DNA of 64,000 nucleotides from Setophaga petechia (lineage: Eukaryota > Chordata > Aves > Passeriformes > Parulidae). The DNA is taken from contig JANCRA010000010.1 in NCBI GenBank assembly GCA_024362935.1, positions 1,188,001-1,252,000 on the forward strand. The letters run 5' to 3'. Below, in pieces: positions 55,862 through 64,000 of the stretch. Numbering within the stretch: position 1 is the first letter of the stretch; each line of letters begins with the position of its first letter. The position numbers were made by a program, and so were the translations under genes. The notes below the pieces were generated by a model. That model saw only the letters and a list, made by a program, of their open reading frames with translations, had not been told where the DNA came from and ran no database searches.

Positions 55862-57577
55862 TTAATACTTGAAAGGAAGGCATCTTAGACAACTTTCTTT
55901 TTCTTGTGTCAAAAAACTCTGCAGCCCTCTCTGCAACATCTACTACACGATGGAAGTTGTTTAGTGAGCAGGAAGGTTTTCTCCTTGCGAGACATACTGA
56001 AAAAGCTATTTGCTTAGATGTAGGTGACAAGAAACACTTACTGCAGTGCACTGAAAAGCCAACTGCTCCACAGCACTAGTACTGTGTTAGCAGCTTGCAA
56101 AGTGCTAGAAAACAGTACTTTCCCACTCTCTTGCCTTTCCCTTCACATTAATACTTGAAAGGAAGGCGTCTTAGACAACTTTGTTTTACATTTTGCAAAA
56201 CACACTGCAGCCCTCTGTGCAACTTCTACAACACGATGGAAGTTGTTTAGTGAGCAGCAACGTTTTCCCCTTGCGAAACAAAGTGAAAAAGCTATTTGCT
56301 CAGATGTAGGTATCAAGAAACACTTACTGCCGTGCACTGACAAGCTAATTGCTACACAGCACTGCGATTGTGTTAGCAGCTTGCAAAGTGCTAGAAAACA
56401 GTACTTTCCCACTCTCTTGCCTTTCCCTTCACATTAATACTTGAAAGGAAGGCGTCTTAGACAACTTTCTTTTTCTTGTTACAGAACACACTGCAGCCCT
56501 CTGTTCAACTTCTAGAACACGATAGGAGATGTTTAGTGAGCAAGAAGGTTTTCTCCTTGGGAGACATAGTGAAAAAGCTATTTGCTTAGATGTAGGTGAC
56601 AAGAAACACTTACTGCAGTGAAGTGACATGTTAATTGGTACACAGCACTGGGATTGTGTTAGCAGCTCTCAAAGTGATTGAAAACAGTACTTTCCCACTC
56701 TCTTGCCTTTCCCTTCACATTAATACTTGAAAGGAAGGCGTCTTAGACAACTTTCTTTTTCTTGTGTCAAAAAACTCTGCAGCCCTCTCTGCAACATCTA
56801 CAACACGATGGAAGTTGTTTAGTGAGCAGGAAGGTTTTCTCCTTGCGAGACATAGTGAAAAAGCTATTTGCTTAGATGTAGGTGACAAGAAACACCTACT
56901 GCCGTGCACTGAACATCTAACTGCTCCACAGCACTAGTACTGTGTTAGCAGCTTGCAAAGTGCTAGAAAACAGTACTTTCCCACTCTCTTGCCTTTCCCT
57001 TCACATTAATACTTGAAAGGAAGGCGTCTTAGACAACTTTGTTTTACATTTTGCAAAACACACTGCAGCCCTCTGTGCAACTTCTACAACACGATGGAAG
57101 TTGTTTAGTGAGCAGCAACGTTTTCCCCTTGCGAAACAAAGGGAAAAAGCTATTTGCTCAGATGTAGGTATCAAGAAACACTTACTGCCGTGCACTGACA
57201 AGCTAATTGCTACACAGCACTGCGATTGTGTTAGCAGCTTGCAAAGTGCTAGAAAACAGTACTTTCCCACTCTCTTGCCTTTCCCTTCACATTAATACTT
57301 GAAAGGAAGGCGTCTTAGACAACTTTCTTTTTCTTGTTACAGACCACACTGCAGCCCTCTGTTCAACTTCTAGAACACGATAGGAGATGTTTAGTGAGCA
57401 AGAAGGTTTTCTCCTTGGGAGACATAGTGAAAAAGCTATTTGCTTAGATGTAGGTGACAAGAAACACCTACTGCAGTGCACTGAACAGCTAACTGCTCCA
57501 CAGCACTAGTACTGTGTTAGCAGCTTGCAAAGTGCTAGAAAACAGTACTTTCCCACTCTCTTGCCTTTCCCTTCACA

Positions 57578-60500
57578 TTAATACTTGAAAGGAAGGCATC
57601 TTAGACAACTTTCTTTTTCTTGTGTCAAAAAACTCTGCAGCCCTCTCTGCCAGATCTACAACACGATGGAAGTTGTTTAGTGAGCAGGAAGGTTTTCTCC
57701 TTGCGAGACATAGTGAAAAAGCTATTTGCTTAGATGTAGGTGACAAGAAACACTTACTGCAGTGCACTGAAAAGCTAACTGCTCCACAGCACTAGTACTG
57801 TGTTAGCAGCTTGCAAAGTGCTAGAAAACAGTACTTTCCCACTCTCTTGCCTTTCCCTTCACATTAATACTTGAAAGGAAGGCGTCTTAGACAACTTTGT
57901 TTTACATTTTGCAAAACACACTGCAGCCCTCTGTGCAACTTCTAGAACACGATGGAAGTTGTTTAGTGAGCAGCAACGTTTTCCCCTTGCGAGACATTGT
58001 GAAAAAGCTATTTGCTCAGATGTAGGTATCAAGAAACACTTACTGCCGTGCACTGACAAGCTAATTGCTACACAGCACTGGGATTGTGTTAGCAGCTTGC
58101 AAAGTGCTAGAAAACAGTACTTTCCCACTCTCTTGCCTTTCCCTACACAATTATACTTGAAAGGAAGGCGTCTTAGACAACTTTCTTTTTCTTGTTACAG
58201 AACACACTGCAGCCCTCTGTGCAACTTCTAGAACACGATAGGAGATGTTTAGTGAGCAGGAAGGTTTTCTCCTTGGGAGACATAGTGAAAAAGCTATTTG
58301 CTTAGATGTAGGTGACAAGAAACACTTACTGCAGTGAAGTGACATGTTAATTGGTACACAGCACTGGGATTGTGTTAGCAGCTCTCAAAGTGATTGAAAA
58401 CAGTACTTTCCCACTCTCTTGCCTTTCCCTTCACATTAATACTTGAAAGGAAGGCGTCTTAGACAACTTTCTTTTTCTTCTGTCAAAAAACTCTGCAGCC
58501 CTCTCTGCAACATCTACAACACGATGGAAGTTGTTTAGTGAGCAGGAAGGTTTTCTCCTTGCGAGACATAGTGAAAAAGCTATTTGCTTAGATGTAGGTG
58601 ACAAGAAACACCTACTGCCGTGCACTGAACATCTAACTGCTCCACAGCACTAGTACTGTGTTAGCAGCTTGCAAAGTGCTAGAAAACAGTACTTTCCCAC
58701 TCTCTTGCCTTTCCCTTCACATTAATACTTGAAAGGAAGGCGTCTTAGACAACTTTGTTTTACATTTTGCAAAACACACTGCAGCCCTCTGTGCAACTTC
58801 TACAACACGATGGAAGTTGTTTAGTGAGCAGCAACGTTTTCCCCTTGCGAAACAAAGGGAAAAAGCTATTTGCTCAGATGTAGGTATCAAGAAACACTTA
58901 CAGCCGTGCACTGACAAGCTAATTGCTACACAGCACTGCGATTGTGTTAGCAGCTTGCAAAGTGCTAGAAAACAGTACTTTCCCACTCTCTTGCCTTTCC
59001 CTTCACATTAATACTTGAAAGGAAGGCGTCTTAGACAACTTTCTTTTTCTTGTTACAGACCACACTGCAGCCCTCTGTTCAACTTCTAGAACACGATAGG
59101 AGATGTTTAGTGAGCAAGAAGGTTTTCTCCTTGGGAGACATAGTGAAAAAGCTATTTGCTTAGATGTAGGTGACAAGAAACACTTACTGCAGTGAAGTGA
59201 CAAGTTAATTGGTACACAGCACTGGGATTGTGTTAGCAGCTCTCAAAGTGATTGAAAACAGTACTTTCCCACTCTCTTGCCTTTCCCTTCACATTAATAC
59301 TTGAAAGGAAGGCGTCTTAGACAACTTTCTTTTTCTTGTGTCAAAAAACTCTGCAGCCCTCTCTGCCAGATCTACAACACGATGGAAGTTGTTTAGTGAG
59401 CAGGAAGGTTTTCTCCTTGCGAGACATAGTGAAAAAGCTATTTGCTTAGATGTAGGTGACAAGAAACACTTACTGCAGTGCATTGAACAGCTAATTGCTA
59501 CACAGAACTGGGATTGTGTTAGCAGCTTGCAAAGTGCTAGAAAACAGTACTTTCCCACTCTCTTGCCTTTCCCTTCACATTAATACTTGAAAGGAAGGCA
59601 TCTTAGACAACTTTATTTTTCTTGTGTCAAAAAACTCTGCAGCCTTCTCTGCAACATCTACATCACGATGGAATTTGTTTAGTGAGCAGGAAGGTTTTCT
59701 CCTTGCGGGACATAGTGAAAAAGCTTTTTGCTTAGATGTAGGAGACAAGAAACACTTACTGCAGTGCACTGAACAGCTAACTGCTACACAGCACTAGGAC
59801 TGTGTTAGCAGCTTGCAAAGTGCTAGAAAACAGTACTTTCCCACTCTCTTGCCTTTCCCTTCACATTAATACTTGAAAGGAAGGCGTCTTAGACAACTTT
59901 CTTTTTCTTGTTACAGAACACACTGCAGCCTTCTGTGCAACTTCTAGAACACGATAGGAGATGTTTAGTGAGCAAGAAGGTTTTCTCCTTGGGAGACATA
60001 GTGAAAAAGCTATTTGCTTAGATGTCGGTGACAAGAAACACTTACGGCAGTGGACTGAAAAGCTTACTGCTACACAGCACTGCGATTGTGTTAGGAGCCT
60101 GCAAAGTGCTAGAAAACAGTACTTTCCCACTCTCTTGCCTTTCCCTTCACATTAATACTTGAAAGGAGGGCATCTTAGACAACTTTCTTTTTCTTGTGTC
60201 AAAAAACTCTGCAGCCCTCTCTGCAACATCTACAACACGATGGAAGTTGTTTAGTGCGCAGGAAGGTTTTCTCCTTGCGAGACATTGTAAAAAAGCTATT
60301 TGCTTAGATGTAGGTGACAAGAAACACTTACTCCAGTGCACTGAACAGCTAATTGCTACACAGCACTGGGATTGTGTTAGCAGCTTGCAAAGTGCTAGAA
60401 AACAGTACTTTCCCACTCTCTTGCCTTTCCCTTCACATTAATACTTGAAAGGAAGGCGTCTTAGACAACTTTCTTTTTCTTGTGTCAAAACACAGTGCAG

Positions 60501-63500
60501 CCCTCTGTGCAACTTCTAGAACACGATAGGAAATGTTTAGGGAGCAGGAAGGTTTTCTCCTTGCGAGACATAGTGAAAAAGCTATTTGCTTAGATGGAGG
60601 TGACAAGAAACCCTTACTGCAGTGCAGTGACAAGTTAATTGGTACACAGCACTGGGATTGTGTTAGCAGCTCTCAAAGTGCTAGAAAACAGTACTTTCCC
60701 ACTCTCTTGCCTTTCCCTTCACATTAATACTTGAAAGGAAGGCATCTTTGACAACTTTCTTTTATATTTTGCAAAACACACTGCAGCCCTCTGTGCAACT
60801 TCTAGAACACGATGGAAGTTGTTTAGTGAGCAGCAACGTTTTCCCCTTGCGAGACATTGTGAAAAAGCTATTTGCTCAGATGTAGGTATCAAGAAACACT
60901 TACTGCCGTGCACTGACAAGCTAATTGCTACACAGCACTGGGATTGTGTTAGCAGCTTGCAAAGTGCTAGAAAACAGTACTTTCCCACTCTCTTGCCTTT
61001 CCCTACACATTAATACTTGAAAGGAAGGCGTCTTAGACAACTTTCTTTTTCTTGTTACAGAACACACTGCAGCCCTCTGTGCAACTTCTAGAACACGATA
61101 GGAGATGTTTAGTGAGCAGGAAGGTTTTCTCCTTGCGAGACATAGTGAAAAAGCTATTTGCTTAGATGTAGGTGACAAGAAACACTTACTGCAGTGCATT
61201 GAACAGCTAATTGCTACACAGCACTGGGATTGTGTTAGGAGCTTGCAAAGTGCTAGAAAACAGTACTTTCCCACTCTCTTGCCTTTCCCTTCACATTAAT
61301 ACTTGAAAGGAAGGCATCTTAGACAACTTTCTTTTATATTTTTGCAAAACACACTGCAGCCCTCTGTGCAACTTCTACAACACGATGGAAGTTGTTTAGT
61401 GAGCAGCAACGTTTTCCCCTTGCGAGACATTGTGAAAAAGCTATTTGCTCAGATGTAGGTATCAAGAAACACTTACTGCCGTGCACTGACAAGCTAATTG
61501 CTACACAGCACTGGGATTGTGTTAGCAGCTTGCAAAGTGCTAGAAAACAGTACTTTCCCACTCTCTTGCCTTTCCCTACACATTAATACTTGAAAGGAAG
61601 GCGTCTTAGACAACTTTCTTTTTCTTGTTACAGAACACACTGCAGCCCTCTGTGCAACTTCTAGAACACGATAGGAGATGTTTAGTGAGCAGGAAGGTTT
61701 TCTCCTTGGGAGACATAGTGAAAAAGTTATTTGCTTACATGTAGCTGACAAGAAACACTAACTGCAGTGAAGTGACAAGTTAATTGGTACACAGCACTGG
61801 GATTGTGTTAGCAGCCTGCAAAGTGCTAGAAAACAGTACTTTCCCACTCTCTTGCCTTTCCCTTCACATTAATACTTGAAAGGAAGGCATCTTAGACAAC
61901 TTTCTTTTTCTTGTGTCAAAAAACTCTGCAGCCCTCTCTGCAACATCTACTACACGATGGAAGTTGTTTAGTGAGCAGGAAGGTTTTCTCCTTGCGAGAC
62001 ATACTGAAAAAGCTATTTGCTTAGATGTAGGTGACAAGAAACACTTACTGCAGTGCACTGAAAAGCCAACTGCTCCACAGCACTAGTACTGTGTTAGCAG
62101 CTTGCAAAGTGCTAGAAAACAGTACTTTCCCACTCTCTTGCCTTTCCCTTCACATTAATACTTGAAAGGAAGGCGTCTTAGACAACTTTGTTTTACATTT
62201 TGCAAAACACACTGCAGCCCTCTGTGCAACTTCTACAACACGATGGAAGTTGTTTAGTGAGCAGCAACGTTTTCCCCTTGCGAAACAAAGTGAAAAAGCT
62301 ATTTGCTCAGATGTAGGTATCAAGAAACACTTACTGCCGTGCACTGACAAGCTAATTGCTACACAGCACTGCGATTGTGTTAGCAGCTTGCAAAGTGCTA
62401 GAAAACAGTACTTTCCCACTCTCTTGCCTTTCCCTTCACATTAATACTTGAAAGGAAGGCGTCTTAGACAACTTTCTTTTTCTTGTTACAGAACACACTG
62501 CAGCCCTCTGTTCAACTTCTAGAACACGATAGGAGATGTTTAGTGAGCAAGAAGGTTTTCTCCTTGGGAGACATAGTGAAAAAGCTATTTGCTTAGATGT
62601 AGGTGACAAGAAACACTTACTGCAGTGAAGTGACATGTTAATTGGTACACAGCACTGGGATTGTGTTAGCAGCTCTCAAAGTGATTGAAAACAGTACTTT
62701 CCCACTCTCTTGCCTTTCCCTTCACATTAATACTTGAAAGGAAGGCGTCTTAGACAACTTTCTTTTTCTTGTGTCAAAAAACTCTGCAGCCCTCTCTGCA
62801 ACATCTACAACACGATGGAAGTTGTTTAGTGAGCAGGAAGGTTTTCTCCTTGCGAGACATAGTGAAAAAGCTATTTGCTTAGATGTAGGTGACAAGAAAC
62901 ACCTACTGCCGTGCACTGAACATCTAACTGCTCCACAGCACTAGTACTGTGTTAGCAGCTTGCAAAGTGCTAGAAAACAGTACTTTCCCACTCTCTTGCC
63001 TTTCCCTTCACATTAATACTTGAAAGGAAGGCGTCTTAGACAACTTTGTTTTACATTTTGCAAAACACACTGCAGCCCTCTGTGCAACTTCTACAACACG
63101 ATGGAAGTTGTTTAGTGAGCAGCAACGTTTTCCCCTTGCGAAACAAAGGGAAAAAGCTATTTGCTCAGATGTAGGTATCAAGAAACACTTACTGCCGTGC
63201 ACTGACAAGCTAATTGCTACACAGCACTGCGATTGTGTTAGCAGCTTGCAAAGTGCTAGAAAACAGTACTTTCCCACTCTCTTGCCTTTCCCTTCACATT
63301 AATACTTGAAAGGAAGGCGTCTTAGACAACTTTCTTTTTCTTGTTACAGACCACACTGCAGCCCTCTGTTCAACTTCTAGAACACGATAGGAGATGTTTA
63401 GTGAGCAAGAAGGTTTTCTCCTTGGGAGACATAGTGAAAAAGCTATTTGCTTAGATGTAGGTGACAAGAAACACCTACTGCAGTGCACTGAACAGCTAAC

Positions 63501-63584
63501 TGCTCCACAGCACTAGTACTGTGTTAGCAGCTTGCAAAGTGCTAGAAAACAGTACTTTCCCACTCTCTTGCCTTTCCCTTCACA
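57578..63584 (+). repeat. Right-domain 21-monomer unit, copy 2 (6,007 bp)
   Basis: Same monomer order as copy 1 at a constant offset of 6,007. The two differences I found are G at 60046 (T at 54039) and G at 60246 (A at 54239). At the second site copy 1 reads ggaaattg and copy 2 the usual ggaagttg. Confidence 0.92.
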
Positions 63585-64000
63585 TTAATACTTGAAAGGA
63601 AGGCATCTTAGACAACTTTCTTTTTCTTGTGTCAAAAAACTCTGCAGCCCTCTCTGCCAGATCTACAACACGATGGAAGTTGTTTAGTGAGCAGGAAGGT
63701 TTTCTCCTTGCGAGACATAGTGAAAAAGCTATTTGCTTAGATGTAGGTGACAAGAAACACTTACTGCAGTGCATTGAACAGCTAATTGCTACACAGAACT
63801 GGGATTGTGTTAGCAGCTTGCAAAGTGCTAGAAAACAGTACTTTCCCACTCTCTTGCCTTTCCCTTCACATTAATACTTGAAAGGAAGGCATCTTAGACA
63901 ACTTTCTTTTTCTTGTGTCAAAAAACTCTGCAGCCTTCTCTGCAACATCTACATCACGATGGAATTTGTTTAGTGAGCAGGAAGGTTTTCTCCTTGCGGG
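63585..64000 (+). repeat. Start of a third right-domain unit, with internal deletion
   Basis: The first monomer (63585-63870) starts as D (gcatcttag, tctgccagatctac) and ends as M (cattgaacagc, cagaactggg). It is followed directly by an N-type monomer, cut by the window edge. Relative to copies 1 and 2 this skips six monomer lengths (1,716 bp). The N copy has C at 63906, where both other copies have A (53608, 59615). Confidence 0.88.

Larger units (their letters stand above)
51571..57577 (+). repeat. Right-domain 21-monomer unit, copy 1 (6,007 bp)
   Basis: Monomer order: D E F L' B J' M N O P Q R S T U D' B'' K'' L' B J''. Classes M to U do not occur in the left domain. The length is 21 x 286 + 1, the extra base lying in T. 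Its start falls in the shared stretch between about 51,519 and 51,571, since the preceding monomers of the two copies (C versus J'') are different. A related L'-B-J trimer occurs twice inside the unit (52429-53286 and 56720-57577). Confidence 0.92.
1..64000 (+). repeat. 286-bp satellite DNA array (whole window)
   Basis: The same ~286-bp sequence recurs head to tail across the entire window. With the monomer phased to begin at ttaatacttgaaagg, monomers start at 91, 377, 663, 949 and so on in steps of exactly 286; the only exception I found is one 287-bp monomer in each copy of the right-hand block. All copies are in one orientation. Monomer classes differ at scattered single bases and by short alternative tracts, and the classes recur in fixed order, which defines a higher-order repeat. 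Base composition is moderately AT-rich, and CpG is scarce (two per class A monomer, about six in class B). This looks like centromeric or pericentromeric satellite; the family is not one I can name. No unique DNA is present at either end, so the array continues beyond the window on both sides. Confidence 0.98.

Noticed and set aside
1..64000. CRISPR array
   Set aside because: Repeats are contiguous with no unique spacers; each 286-bp copy is homologous along its whole length.
1..64000. Transposon, retroelement or viral tandem insertion
   Set aside because: No terminal inverted repeats, long terminal repeats, target duplications, poly(A) tail or protein of such elements were seen; the monomer carries no coding capacity.
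1..64000. rRNA, tRNA or 5S-type tandem gene array
   Set aside because: No segment of the monomer resembles rRNA, 5S RNA or a tRNA cloverleaf with its internal promoter boxes.
1..64000. Alpha, beta or gamma satellite of primates
   Set aside because: Monomer length (286 bp) and sequence do not fit the 171-, 68- or 220-bp families as I know them, and no CENP-B box was seen.

Overview
The whole 64 kb window is satellite DNA. A head-to-tail tandem repeat with a 286-bp monomer fills it from first base to last, about 224 monomers, all in the same orientation. There is no unique flanking sequence, no credible gene, no RNA gene and no inserted mobile element. The uniform monomer length, the layered higher-order repeat (HOR) structure and the depletion of CpG point to a eukaryote, most likely a vertebrate-type methylated genome, and to centromeric or pericentromeric heterochromatin read by a long-read assembly. 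I do not recognise the monomer as a named satellite family, so the species is left open.

Left domain (1 to about 51.5 kb). Monomers fall into distinguishable classes, named here A to L with primed variants, and are ordered into HOR units that always start with A and, when complete, end with I. Two unit types are interspersed. Type alpha is a 9-mer (A B C D E F G H I, 2,574 bp). Type beta is an 8-mer or 10-mer (A B' C D' [B'' J] B K L I, 2,288 or 2,860 bp). Twenty complete units (U1 to U20) run from 91 to 50,712 and a truncated U21 follows. Above this level are larger, near-identical tandem duplications: a 36-monomer block (10,296 bp, 91-10386 and 10387-20682), a 26-monomer block (7,436 bp, 15821-23256 and 23257-30692) and a looser 35-monomer block (10,010 bp, 30693-40702 and 40703-50712). 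Hybrid units such as U15 (35555-38128) and U20 (48139-50712) record crossovers or conversion between the alpha and beta types.

Right domain (about 51.57 kb to the end). The organisation changes to a 21-monomer repeat of 6,007 bp with more diverse monomers. One of them is 287 bp long because of an extra T, the only indel seen in the window. Two copies (51571-57577 and 57578-63584) are almost identical. A third begins at 63585 but starts with a D/M hybrid monomer that implies loss of six monomers relative to the other copies.

Nothing here works as a gene system. The many 64-117 codon reading frames are by-products of the repeat. The interest lies in the nested history of unequal exchange, and in motifs that separate monomer classes: a hairpin-forming dyad, a polypyrimidine-CAG tract resembling a splice acceptor, and CpG positions that have mutated to TpG or CpA.
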